Under the pieces are notes generated by a model. It saw nothing but the letters and a program-made list of their open reading frames with translations. It did not search any database and was not told the DNA's origin. The translations under genes were made by a program, and so were the position numbers. From NCBI GenBank assembly GCA_021018995.1, contig CM037588.1, forward strand, positions 35,275,000 to 35,338,999: a stretch of DNA of 64,000 nucleotides. The letters run 5' to 3'. This DNA is from Chloranthus sessilifolius. Lineage: Eukaryota > Streptophyta > Magnoliopsida > Chloranthales > Chloranthaceae. Each line of letters opens with the position of its first letter. The stretch's first letter is position 1. Below are positions 1 through 10,590 of this stretch, in pieces.

Positions 1-380
1 CCCCCTGGGAAACCTTTTTCTATCGAGTCATGCCATTCGGGCTGAAGAATGCCGATGCAACGTACCAGAGAGCTATGACTGCAGTATTTCATGACATGAT
101 GCACCGAGAGATTAAAGTGTATGTTGACGACATGATAGCCAAATCACCAGAGCAAAGCGACCATCTGGTAAACCTTCAGAAGCTATTTGAAAGGATGAGG
201 AAGTATCGACTATGTCTGAATCCACAGAAGTGCACATTTGGTGCTATGCCAGGGAAACTTCTAGGGTTCATCGTCAGCAGGAGGGGGATCGAGGTCGACC
301 CAATCAAAGTCAAAGCCATCACTGAAATGCCACCGCCGTCTACCGAGAAAGAGGTTAGAGGGTTTCCAGGCGATATCTGA
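1..380 (+). pseudogene. Tat pol: reverse transcriptase, C-terminal half
   Basis: The frame is open from the window edge and reads FYRVMPFGLKNADATYQRAM, then the catalytic box YVDDMIAKS, then the thumb motif LLGFIVSRRGIEVDPIKVKAI, as in Ty3/gypsy reverse transcriptases. The YVDD catalytic pair is intact. The frame ends at TGA (378-380) just after EVRGF. The following 130 bases, which should link to RNase H, carry several stops. The N-terminal fingers and palm are outside the window. It is a dead remnant of the polyprotein that copies element RNA into DNA. Confidence 0.9.
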
Positions 381-510
381 TATATATCTGTCATAACTAA
401 CTCCAATCACGCCCAATCTTCAAGTTCGAGGAAGAATTAGCATTGAATGGAGCAGCGATTGTCAGGTAGCATTTGAAAAAATCAAAGGCTACCTCCTTAA
501 TCCAGCTATT

Positions 511-1425
511 TTGGTACCATCTGAGCTAAGGAGACCACTCTTGATGTATCCCTCCACGACGAAAGTTTCGATGGGATGTGTTTTGGGGCAGCATGATGAA
601 ATGGGAAGAAGAGAGCAGGCCATTTACTATCTGAGCAAGAAGTTTAATGATTACGAGATGCGCTACTCTCATCGTGAGGAAGCATGCCTAGATCTTGTAT
701 GGGCTACTCAAAGGCTCCGCCACTACTTGCTATCTTAGGCCGTCCTACTCTTAGCCCGAATGGATCCATTAAAATACTTGTTCGAGAAGCCGACTCTCAC
801 TGGGCGAACTGCACGATGGCAGCTTTTATTATCTGAATTCGACATCACATACGTCACTCAGAAATCGATCAAGGGGCAGGCACTTGCTGATCATCTTGCT
901 GATAATCCTTTACCTGACTATGAGCCGTTTAGAACCGAATTCCCAAATGAGGATATCTTGTTCATGACGAAAGATGATGCTGAAGAAGAAGAGGAATCTT
1001 GGGTAATGCACTTTGATGGGGCAGCAAATGTCGAGGGCCAAGGAGTTGGCGCCATCCTAATTTCACCAAAAGGATCCAATGTACCGGTCTCTATCAAGCT
1101 CAACTTCCCTTGCACTAACAATATGGCTGAGTATGAAGCTTGCGCCGCTGGTCTGCAGGCAGCTCTCGATCTGAATGTAACTCACCTTTGAGTATTTGGC
1201 GATTCACAGTTAATCATATGTCAGACGAATGGTGACTGGAAGAAGAAAGATGAGAAACTGATCCCCTATCATGAACACCTCGAGGATTTGTTAGCTTGCT
1301 TCCAAGATATGACTTTCTCATACGTCCCCCGGATAAGGAAACGCTTTGCCGACGCGTTAGCTACTCTAGCGTCAATGATAGAAATCTCGTATGGTGCTGA
1401 AATGAAGCCGATCGTGATCGAGTAG
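511..1425 (+). pseudogene. Tat pol: gypsy RNase H plus archaeal-type RNase H
   Basis: Residues from 511 read as the gypsy RNase H (VLGQHDE, AIYYLSKKF, HREEACLDLVWATQRLRHYL). A TAG at 736-738 interrupts it, and the same frame resumes through LADHLADNP. From about 1,000 a second RNase H fold follows, with catalytic residues in HFDGAANVEGQ, NNMAEYEACAAG and FGDSQLIICQ; a TGA near 1,189 lies between the last two. RNase H degrades the RNA strand of the hybrid during reverse transcription. The extra archaeal-type domain places the element in the Tat lineage. The frame is lost at TAG near 1,423. Confidence 0.88.
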
Positions 1426-1524
1426 AGGACTGATGATGAGCCACCTTGGTTCTCAGATATCAAGAGTTTCCTCGAGACCCTACCTTTCCTAGAGGGTACA
1501 TCTAAGACAAACCGATGAACCATT

Positions 1525-2723
1525 CAACATTTAGCGGTAGGTTACGTCATTTGCGGGGAATGCCTCTACAAGCGATCATACAATAACATCTTACTCAGGT
1601 GTCTCACTGAAAGTATAGCGGTCAATATTATGAAAGAAATCCAGGAGGGAGTATGCGGAGCCCACGTCAGCGGTCACATGCTCGCTAAGAAAATCCTATG
1701 GCAAGGATACTTTTGGACCACCATGGAATCAGATTACTACAAACATGTTCAAAAATGCTATAAGTGTCAAGAACACTCCAGTCTGATACACGCTCTTGCC
1801 ATTGATCTTCACTGCATGACCACTCCTTGGCCATTTGCTACTTGGGGCCTTGACGTTGTTGGAATGATTAATCCAACAACATCAAATGGACATCGGTTCA
1901 TCCTCATCGCCATTGAATACTCACCCAGTGGGTAGAAGCGACGTCATATGCGAACATCATGGCCAGACACGTTGAGAAGTTTCTCAAGAACAATATTGTG
2001 TGTTGATTTGGAGTATCCAAAGATATCATCACGGATAACGGTACAAACTTTGTGAATAAGCGCATCCGAGACTTCTGCGAGTAATATAAGATCAAGCACC
2101 ATCGCTCATCCCCTTATCGGCCTCAAACTAATGGAGCCGTGGAAGCCGTGAAGAAGACAGTCATCCGCAACCTTGAGAAAATGGTCGTCACTTATCGAGA
2201 TTGGAGTGAAATGCTCCCATTTGCTTTGTGGGCCTACCGAATGTCGATCCATACCGCTACAGGGGCAACACCATTCTCCCTTGTGTATTGATCCGAGGCC
2301 ATCCTCCCGATAGAGGTTGAAGTACCCTTGCTCTGAATCCTCATGGAATCAGGCTTACTCGAAGCAAAGTGAGAGAGTTCCCGCTTTGAACAATTAAACT
2401 TATTGGACGAGAAGAGACTCCTAGCCTTGTCTCACACTCAAGTTTACTAGTGGAGAATCGCATGCGCTTTCAATAAACGTGTCTGCGGCCGAGATCTAAA
2501 AGTAAGAGACACTGTGCTGAAGAAGATCTTCCCATCCCTCCATCCCGATCCAAGTGGAAAGTTTAAGAAAAACTGGGAAGGTCCATACGTCATTCAAGAA
2601 GTGCTGCCGGGATACGCCATCTGCCTTGCCCCATGGACGGAGATCATATTCCTGAGCCCATTAATGTTGGATACGTCCGAAGGTTCTACTCTTAGTCTAT
2701 CGCGATATGGTAAGTATTTATGA
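1525..2723 (+). pseudogene. Tat pol: integrase
   Basis: The zinc-binding HHCC domain lies at 1,630-1,790 (GAHVSGHMLAKK then KCYKCQEH). The core has its three acidic residues in TWGLDVVG (~1,850), IITDNGTNF (~2,035) and NGAVEAVKK (~2,140), followed by RDWSEMLPFALWAYR and TGATPFSLVY. A C-terminal segment, GKFKKNWEGPYVIQEVLPG, sits at 2,550-2,620. At least four stops and frame changes break it. Integrase inserts the DNA copy into the genome. All three catalytic acids survive, so decay is by stops rather than loss of motifs. Confidence 0.88.
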
Positions 2724-4030
2724 GACAGATTTGTGACTACTTAAGAACCACCCAAAAGAGGCCATCATTCCAAGCACGGTAGCCCAAAAAACATCCCTAA
2801 AAATGATGATATCCTTTGCAACCCCATTTGAGCCTGGTCCTATCTTTCAATAAACCCATTTCCCCAAAAAAATATACGTCTACATATACCAAAAAAAAAG
2901 AGAGAGAGAAAAGATGAAGTAGAGTTACTATCACAATCCAAAAAAATTGAAAAAGCAAAACCTCAAAAAGAGATTGCCTGAAATGAAGCAAAAAGAATAA
3001 AAAATGTAGAAGAATCACGGGGCATGTACAGTAAAACCCCCAAGGAAGAAAGTATGTTGAGAAAATTGAAGCTGTATCAAGGAAACCCTTTTAGCCTAGC
3101 ATACCTTCAAATCCTAACCTAACCCATGGCAAAGCTACACCCTGAAGGAAGCCCTCTTTGTAGGTTCGCAAGCAGTCATAATATCTGTTAAGTCAACATG
3201 AGTCGAGTCGTGAGACGACACCAGAACCCCATCCAGCCGGCTATGACGGAATCGACGTCTATGTCGTGGCTCTTGAAAAAATAATAAAAAGAATAAAAAG
3301 AATAAAAATAGAATAAAAATACAAGCTTAAAGCAAGATGGACAAGGTGAAAACTTGAAAGAGCGCTACGGGTAAAAACAGCGAGTTTGTGCGGACCAGGT
3401 GAAAACTCGAAAGGGGCGCTTGGGGTAAGAGAGCTAAACCCATGGACATGGTGAAAAACTGAAAGGGCACCATGGGTAAAAAAGGAGATAAATAAAGAAA
3501 AATTGAAAAAGAAAGGTTTGGACTGATGAAAAATATTGATGTTTGAGGAGCCTTCTTGGTTACCTCCCCTGATCCCTTTTTGGGGGCCGCTCATGGTAGT
3601 TAAAATCGAGCCCCGACCAGAATTGTCTTTGTGAAACCCGCACCGTCAAACGTATGACTCGAGGCAAGGAGAAAGGTTCGACTCAATCCGAAGGGATCGA
3701 TGTGCCGGCCTTGGTAAAAAAAAAAACAGAAACTCACTCAAGTCCGACTGAATGAAAGGGTTCTACCATGTTCAAAACTGAACCCAGGGTTTCCCCAAAG
3801 TATCACCCAATGATTAAGGCACAAAAAAAAATATATATATATAACCCAAAAATAGATCTGTATAGATGTATATAGCTGCCTTTTGCATCACTTACACTAC
3901 ATCCCAAAAAATAGTCGGTGTGATGACTAACGTGTTTTCCTTTTTACAAGTATAAAACAAAAACAACCAAAAACATAAAGAAAATATGTATACCAAAAAT
4001 GTGTGTGTATCTGTAAAGGGGTTTTCTACG
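2724..4030 (+). other. Tat post-pol untranslated region
   Basis: No credible ORF. It is purine-rich with scattered A-runs and a short TA run near 3,825-3,845. It contains a degenerate tandem repeat (listed separately). By position it is the spacer between integrase and the first antisense accessory gene. Confidence 0.6.
3337..3485 (+). repeat. Degenerate ~50-60 bp tandem repeat, three copies
   Basis: Three diverged units begin GGACAAGGTGAAAACTTGAA (~3,337), GGACCAGGTGAAAACTCGAA (~3,391) and GGACATGGTGAAAAACTGAA (~3,444). Each continues with a short GC-rich stretch and GGGTAA. They lie in the post-integrase spacer. Function unknown; it may be a replication-slippage product or an RNA structural element. 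Confidence 0.65.
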
Positions 4031-5587
4031 CCCCTTTTCTGTGTATTTGATCTGTACAAAAAGTTGTGTGTGCAGGAAGGAGTTAACGACCCAGTTCGCC
4101 CTTCAAAGCGCTAATCTCAGCATAAAGGTCATCCTCTTAGACGTTCCTCTTAGTCAGCCAATGACCATGCAGGCTCTTGAACTACTTCTGAGAAGAGTCC
4201 ACAGCTCCAAAAGCAACGCTCAGTGATCCCTTCAAATGAAAAACCTCGCTCTCCGCTGTGTCTGCTCTAACCCTCTCTCATGCCAAAAATTCTTGCAGGA
4301 CCCTCTTCTCATCCACCAATAGCTAGATACGGGCTCTGAGTGCCGTCTCTTTCTTTGGCCAGGGGCCTCCAATATCAATGATCCCTGACAAATCCAAGCC
4401 ATCAGCCACAGGCCGCTCAGTTAACATCCAGGCCTAGTACTCAGGAGAAGTCCTAACCGAGTCTCCCTGCTCAAAATCATACATCAGTGTCGACTGACGC
4501 GTCTCCCAAAGAGCAGCAATCTGTTCTATCTCCCCAGAGGATCCCCTAGAAAAGATCAAATCACATAAAGGGGGTCTGACCTCACAAGGCACCTGCTGAG
4601 GGCAGTCGAACTGACGCAACACTCGTAATGGGAGGTAAAAGGTGCTGCCCGTCAATCCTAGGAGGGTGAGGGTGATGCCCTCGTGATCTCTACTACAAAT
4701 TATCGGGAAGGTCTGGTCCAGCCAAGGGAGCCTCCATGTCAGCTCGGCATCTATCAACCAAAGTTTCAGAGCTGACATATCACCTTGGGGGAGCAGGTGG
4801 TCCACCTGGGGGAGCAGGTGGACCACCTCGCCTCGGGCAATATAAAAGCGAGCACGGGCCCCAAAATAGTAAAATGTTCACCCAACCAGACCTGAAGCAA
4901 CAAGGGGCATCCCCAAAGGCCCTCCACCTTACCCAAAGTAAAGGAATCAAGGCATCAATACAGCTCAGCAAGCACTAAATACATCATGGACCGGCCCGCC
5001 TCCAGCTCCGCCAAAATATCACAAACTGCCAATGAGAAGCTCTCCCCCTGGTGAAGAAAAGGATTTCAGAGATGAGACTGAGTGCTAAGGTTTTCACGTT
5101 AAAAATATTCCTGACCGACAATTTTCGGAGGCTTTCGTCACCGAAAAGTTCTTTGAGGAATTTTAGCGAACACCTTGTGGGCCCCCCGAATGAGACTTTT
5201 CTCATACTCGAATTTCTTCAAACCGAGAGTAAGGTGAACGGATTTGGAATAACCTGGCCATGGCATGACTCTAGCAAGGCCCCTGTGAAGCTTCAAGCCA
5301 GACAGATTAGATAGCTCCTCAAGGGTTGGGGTTAGCTCCCGCTTCCCAAAATGAAATATGTGGAGATTCACATCCTAAAATGAAGCAGCGGCATGAAGAC
5401 GTTCCCACTGAAGGGGAACCTCTAGGAAGGAAGGAAGGCGAGATAGCCCAAGGCGCTCCACGTCGGCGAGCTCACTCTCATTCAAGCTCCCAAACCAGGC
5501 TATTAAAAATTTGGGCCCCAAACCCAACAAGGGGGGAAAATTGACTCTGGGCCCTCCGCGTAAGGGAGGGCTGGAAAGCTGGTCCAT
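4030..5587 (-). pseudogene. Antisense accessory ORF, DUF7745-like
   Basis: Read on the minus strand, the first block (5,587-5,375) ends LEVPLQWERLHAAASF. After a stop it continues DVNLHIFHFGKRELTPTLEE to KVFAKIPQRTF (~5,138). A middle block includes LLQVWLGEHFTILGP (~4,860). A distal block at 4,826-4,434 reads LTWRLPWLDQTF, then LLGLTGSTFYLPLRVLRQFD. This order resembles the plant retroelement-associated DUF7745 family (FHFG...CPTLEE...LRQF). Family assignment is by eye. Several stops and frameshifts make it a pseudogene. It runs opposite to pol and has a palindrome cluster plus TATA just upstream (5,722-5,920). The 3' end is indistinct. Function of the family is unknown. Confidence 0.6.
4788..4833. 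repeat. Short tandem repeat within the DUF7745-like ORF
   Basis: GGGGGAGCAGGTGG plus a CCACC tract is repeated twice to three times in succession and can fold on itself (GGTGGTCCACC). It inserts proline/glycine-rich coding into the antisense ORF, probably by slippage. Confidence 0.6.
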
Positions 5588-5721
5588 GAAGGTACAAGGG
5601 TATTTTGGGGAAATAAGAATCGATGTATGATGATGGACCCGCCTTGAAAAAGAAAGGGCAAAAAGAACCAGTCAAAGAGACCAAGTCAAAACAAAAAGAA
5701 CTAACTTTTGGGTTGACTCGG

Positions 5722-5729
5722 GTATATAA
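5722..5729 (-). promoter_or_regulatory. Putative TATA box of the DUF7745-like antisense gene
   Basis: On the minus strand CTTATATACCC lies about 28 bp downstream of the last palindrome copy and about 135 bp upstream of the first ATG of the antisense ORF. The surrounding bases (CCA-GTTT then CCTGGGGGG) resemble those in front of the PMD gene near 10,020-10,037, which suggests the two antisense genes share a duplicated promoter. Confidence 0.5.
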
Positions 5730-5756
5730 GGACCCATTGCCCCCCAGGTTAAACTT

Positions 5757-5920
5757 GGTGCAACTAATAGTTGCACTAGTGCATTTCGCCCCCCTGTCTT
5801 GCCTGGCGCAACTTATAGTTACGCCAACGCAAATTTGCCCTTTTTCTTGCCTGGCGCAACTATTAGTTGCGCCAACACAAATCAGCTGAGTTTTGACCTG
5901 GCGCAACTAATAGTTGCGCC
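5757..5920. repeat. Palindrome cluster 1, four copies, 47-48 bp period
   Basis: Four copies of an inverted repeat with arms GGCGCAACTA and TAGTTGCGCC around one A or T lie at 5,757-5,777, 5,805-5,825, 5,853-5,873 and 5,900-5,920. The third and fourth are perfect; the first two have arm substitutions. They sit directly upstream, on the minus strand, of the TATA of the DUF7745-like gene. Spacers between copies are themselves related (CAAATTTGCCC type), so the unit is a ~48-bp tandem repeat with a conserved palindromic core. Confidence 0.95.
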
Positions 5921-6321
5921 ACACTCCGAGCTCCCCCTCCTTAGCCATTTCGGGACCTAACTTGGGGGACTTACACCCCTTTTATTTGTTTGCGTCACAC
6001 ACCCTATTCATCTAACAACTAAGCATTTGTTATGTTTATTTTTATGCAGGACCGATCCTACATCAAGGCATGCAACCCAAGGAGGTCACTTTCCAAAGAC
6101 ATTTTGGGCCAATACATCCTTCAGAGAAATGGATTTGATACCAAGCAATCGAGGCATAAAATCAAAGCAAGACTATCTCCCAAATAATAATAAAAATAAA
6201 ATTTGTTTCAAAGTACCACATCGACCATTCCCCAAATTATTTAAAACAGATCCAAATCAAATTCCAAAAATACTAAGTTTTCCACAAAGAAACTAATAGC
6301 CTATTTCTGGTTGGCGCCCTT

Positions 6322-8756
6322 CTACTTCTTACGATGACGAGAAGAACTCTGGAAAGTCCACATGTCCCCCACCCTAGACCACGCCTGCGAGATCCTGCTG
6401 AGCAAGGAGCGCGATTCCTTAGTATGAGCACGCTGCAAAGCACAAACCCAAGTCAGGAGTCAGGATCAGTTAAAGGGCAAATGATGATTAAAATGAATAA
6501 AGAGTAATAGAACAGCAAGGCACTCACCGTCTCGACCTCTCTGAGCTCCGCCAGATGACGATGGTATGCCGCATACTCCATGGCCGAGTTGAAGTCCTAG
6601 ATTTAGAACAATGCAATATCAAAGGTCAGGACAGCCCTAAAAGCGTGTGTAGAAGAAAAAAACCAAAATGAAAAGAAGTTAGGCCATCAAAGGACTTACC
6701 CCTGGGACCACTTCAGGAGGAGGAGCGCGAGCTGCTTCGGCAGAGAGTCGTGCTTGTCTATCTACATCAGCGCAGAGGCTCGAGAGGAAGCTATCATCAA
6801 GGCGCCGAAAGGTCCCATAGAGTACAGAGGGATCACCAACAGGGATACTACCGTGAGAAGTCCCTGACAGACCAGCACCCGATTAGCCCTGACTCGAGGG
6901 ACCCGCACTAGAGGGATCCACCCCGACATATCAGCCGCACTAGGTTCACGTTCACCATCTGAATCATCCCCTGGGGTGAACTGTGAACAAGATAAAGATC
7001 CACTTAAAGGGGGGGCAAAAGCCAAATAAAAGCAGAAAGGGAACTAATCCAAGCTAGGACGAATTACTTGACCAAGCGGGCCGTCAAATGCCAGAAAATT
7101 GGCGCCGAGAACAAAGCGCGATAGAATGAACCGATGGGGCAAGCACTTGTACAAAAGGTGATAGTCCCCGGGCACCTGAAGGGCATGAATAGGAAGCCCG
7201 TTATTGAAGAAGGCCATTGTGAGCTCCTCGATACTGCCAACAAGATACCAGACATCCGCCGGAGGGTCCACGGGTATGGCATAATAGCCCTGAAACTGGT
7301 GCACTACTCGCTCTCCCAAATAATAAAATTTAGCCCACGCTCCGTAAAAGAACACGACGCGGTGATTATTGAATAAGTGGGAGATGCCTACAGCTGCTCG
7401 GTCCCAAAAGTGGGAGGCAAGGTACGGATCAGGGAGGATCTGCTAAAGTAAAAAAAAGGAGAGAAACAAAGCAAACAACACCTCAGTCAAAGAAAATTTC
7501 CAACCCGAAAATGAACAAAGGTTGAGAAAAGAGAGGAGATTTGTTACCTGCTCAGGGACCATCAAATCAATTTGGAACCGTAGACCCATTTCCAGGTGCT
7601 TTTGGCCCACGTCACGGCGTCGGGCCTGATGCGAGTTGCTGAGAAGAGGATAGGTGAGCACCTCCGACAAAAGGAGCGGGCGCCCAGGATGGAAGTGGTG
7701 GTATCCCCATACCTAAAGAGGCAGCACATAAAGGCAGGTCAATGGCACATAAAAGTCATGTAAAAAAAAATGTGTGTGTTGAAGAGGGCAAAGAAATGCG
7801 GAATTACCTCCAGGGCGGCCCAAAAACCCACGGCAGAATTCGAGTCCCCGGTCGTAACCCGGGACAAATTATACATCAACCACGCATACCCTGCTCCTCC
7901 CCAGTCATGCCTAGGGGCGTCACCCCAATTATCCATCACGCTCAATAGGGCCAAGCTGACTCGGCCCCCGCTGACATTTGTAAAGAGGGTCTTGCCCAAC
8001 AGGAGTAGGAGCGTGATGCGAGCTAAGACGTTTGCTCGCTCTGGTGTGATGTAGAGCACCCTATCTGGGTGACCCAAGTCCACCAACTCATCAGTGGAAA
8101 AAAGGGAGGTCAGCCAAGACATCTTGACCTCTGTGCCATGGATCTGCCCATGAGGAGGATAAGCCCCAATCAGTCGAATAATGTCCTCCCGGCTCGGTAC
8201 CACCAGATCAGATATCGGTATCCCCCCAATCCTGATACCAGTAATCATGGCCCAATCGACTGACATCAGCGTCATCTCGGCGTACGGCATGTGGAATGTC
8301 ATGGCCTCCGGGCGAAACCTCTCAATCAGGGCCTTCAAATATGCGGCGTCGGCCCTCATAGCGGGACAAGACAGGAACTCCTCAAAGCCCACCTGCTCCA
8401 ACAAAACCTTCACCACAGGGGGGACATAGAGGTAGAACTTATAGAAATCGAGCCACCCCCTACGGAACACAATATCGGGCAGGTCCTACACCCAAAGAAA
8501 ATACACATCAGATCAAAGAAGCAAAAAAGGAGAGAGTGCATAATGGAAATAAATTAAACCTTTTGCTTACCTTGCCCGTTATCCCAAAGTTTGAAATATG
8601 AGTATGCTGCTAGTGAAGGAGGCCGACTCGGGCGGCCTCACCCTGCATCTCGAGTCATGGGCCCGCTCTCCGTTCCACCTAGACAAACTCCTCCCCCCGC
8701 GGGCCACGAATGATCTCGAGGCCCTCCTCGGGAATGTGCTCATCACCGCCTGACAT
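6322..8756 (-). pseudogene. Antisense plant mobile domain (PMD, MAIN-like) gene, seven coding exons
   Basis: Exons on the minus strand, each bounded by AG/GT: 8,756-8,571, 8,485-7,808, 7,712-7,548, 7,442-7,068, 6,980-6,700, 6,596-6,528 and 6,432-6,322. All junctions are phase 0. The second exon carries the plant mobile domain: ERFRPEAMTFHMPYAEMTL, DWAMITGIRIGG, then SGGRVSLALLSVMDNW and GAGYAWLMYNLSR, as in MAIN/MAIL1 proteins and PMD ORFs of transposons. Exon four continues AWAKFYYLGERVVHQFQGYY. The last exons encode a basic tail ending SRHRKK-stop. The model is about 620 residues. Damage: three in-frame stops in exon one, and a stop plus a one-base frameshift in exon five. Host PMD proteins act in silencing and genome stability in the nucleus; the element copy's role is unknown. 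Its location between pol and LTR in reverse orientation marks it as an element cargo gene. Confidence 0.8.
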
Positions 8757-10000
8757 ACTGGGGCAACAAGGCAATCACATCTGGTCAGGTACAAAGATAC
8801 ATGTGCAACAAGCTCTTTCAAAAAAACACAACAACAAAACGAAAAAAAACAAATAAATGCTTTTTTTTACATCACACAAACAAAAAAAATGCATTGTTTC
8901 TTCATGTTCACTAAAAAGGAAAAGGGCCCCTCTTTATGTTTGCCGAAACCAAAAAGGAGAGGGCCCCTTTTCCTTGCTTTCGAAAATAGAGCAAAAATGC
9001 AAAACACCAAAAAAGGAGATCCTTTCCCTATTTTAAAAATAAAAACCGAAAATGAATCTCCTTTTCTTTTTATGTATAAAAATAAAGCAAATCGTCATTT
9101 GAAAATCAAAAGAATAAAAGGAAAAGAAAAAAGAGAAAAAAAAAGAGAGCCAAAGTAAAAAAAAAAAATAGCAAAAAACAAACAAACAAAAAAGAGAGTC
9201 TTTTTTTTTTAGGCTCCTAAAATCGGAACCCAAAACAAAAAAAAAAAAAAGAAGAAGAAAGGGGTCCTTTTATGTTAGAAGAACCAGAAAGGAGGGGGGG
9301 CCCCTTCCATCATACCCATAAAATAAAATAAAGAGAGAGAAGAAGAGGGTCAATACGAAAAATATGGTAGACGGTAATAATAAATCAATATCCTAGTTTA
9401 GTTTTCAAAAAGAAAACAAAAAAATCCATTTCTTTAATTAAAGAGAAACCAAAAATCTTTTCCCTTAATTAAATCATTAGTTTCTAAATTAATTCTCAAA
9501 AACCAAAAACCCCCTTTTTCCTAGTTAATGTCAAAAAAAAAAATCATCAAATTGTGTGCAAAATAAAAACAAAAACCAAAAACAAGAAGAAAGCCCCTTT
9601 CTTATAAAACAAAAAAAAAAGAAGAGAGAATACATATATTTAGGCATCAACAAAAAATCATAAAACAACAAAAAGAAAGCAAATTATTCAATCATCAACA
9701 CATCATCAATAAATATATTCACAACAAAAAATAAACCATTATTCATCTAATAATACAAGATCATGATGATATTTACAAGAAAAAGCAAGAAAAATAAGAA
9801 AAAAGAAGAGGAGAGGTTTTTTCTGATTACCTTATAGAAAAATAGGGGTCTTTGATCTAGCGTGAGCCGGCAATCGATCCACGGGCAAAAGCAATGGAAA
9901 TGGGGCACGCGTAGAGGCAATGTAAAGGAACCCTAGGAGGAGGGAGATTTTCGTTTTCAAAGAGGAAGAAGGGGGAAAAATTTCGAAATAATGCCTCAAA
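8757..10000 (-). other. 5' UTR and long 5' intron of the PMD gene, A/T-rich
   Basis: On the minus strand, bases from about 10,000 to 9,836 form a likely non-coding first exon. It ends at CTATAAG followed by a GTAATC donor (~9,835), so 9,834 to just above 8,756 would be a 5' UTR intron. The stretch is extremely A-rich on + (T-rich on minus, as plant introns are) with repeated GGGCCCC-flanked A-runs at 8,930-9,310. No coding signal seen. Confidence 0.45.
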
Positions 10001-10015
10001 GCCCGAGTTCGGGCT

Positions 10016-10021
10016 GTTTAA
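10016..10021 (-). promoter_or_regulatory. Putative TATA-like box of the PMD gene
   Basis: GTTTAAAC lies about 18 bp downstream (minus strand) of the palindrome cluster at 10,039-10,156 and after a CTGGGGGG tract also present before the DUF7745-like gene. The match to a TATA box is weak; position and shared context support it. Confidence 0.4.
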
Positions 10022-10038
10022 ACCCCCCAGCCAAACCT

Positions 10039-10156
10039 GGCGCAACTAATAGTTGCACCAGGCAAATATTTGCCCTCCTTTTACTTGGCGCAACTATTAG
10101 TTGCACCAGGCTATTTTTAGGGCCCTTAGTTGCCTGGCGCAACTAATAGTTGCACC
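10039..10156. repeat. Palindrome cluster 2, three copies, 48-49 bp period
   Basis: Copies at 10,039-10,059, 10,087-10,107 and 10,136-10,156 have left arm GGCGCAACTA (or rc) and right arm TAGTTGCACC, with the same G-to-A change in all three right arms. That shared change suggests local amplification. The cluster is immediately upstream of the PMD gene on the minus strand. Confidence 0.95.
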
Positions 10157-10159
10157 AGG

Positions 10160-10407
10160 CACTTAGGTAGGGTTCTGGGCCTGGTACGGGCCAGATGGGA
10201 AAACCGGTTACTCCACTTTTTGTTGTTTGATTTGTCACTCTCGGCAGATGCACGCGCTCCCGAGGCGGCATTTCGGTCATCCTTCGACTTGCCAAGGAAG
10301 CCATGCTAAAATAGAGACAGACCGAGGTTGATAAGCACCTCGGTCCTACACAAAAATGAAAAGTCCCCACTGAGAAGCCAGAAGTATTCAAAATTTTTTT
10401 CTCACAT
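10160..10407. other. Tat non-coding spacer
   Basis: Lies between palindrome cluster 2 and the 35-bp repeats. No ORF or RNA motif recognised. Confidence 0.5.
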
Positions 10408-10590
10408 AATAGCTTGAAAATTCTAAAAAATTCACATAAAATAATAGCTTGAAAATTCCAAAAAATTAATGTAAAATAATAGCTTGAAAATTCTAAAAAA
10501 TTCACACAAAATAATAGCTTCAAAATTCTAAAAAAAATAATCACATAAAATGAAAGTTGAAAAATTTTAAACAAAATCGCTTAAAATGAT
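10408..10590. repeat. 35-bp A/T-rich tandem repeat, about five copies
   Basis: Units start AATAGCTTGAAAATTC at 10,408, 10,443, 10,478 and 10,513, followed by a degraded fifth unit. The first three are nearly identical. The array lies in the non-coding region between the PMD gene and the 3' LTR. Confidence 0.85.

Noticed and set aside
5757..5920. Regularly spaced 21-bp repeats resembling a CRISPR array
   Set aside because: The genome is plant, the spacers are similar to one another, there are few units and no cas genes. It is a tandem repeat with a palindromic core.
5500..6000. A second Tat LTR suggested by TATA plus palindromes
   Set aside because: No TG...CA ends, no primer site, no similarity to the 11,906-13,513 LTR outside the palindromes. 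Better read as the promoter of the antisense gene.
6322..8756. PMD gene as a host MAIN-like gene
   Set aside because: It has stops and a frameshift and sits between pol and LTR of a Tat element flanked by that element's own palindromes, so it is element cargo.
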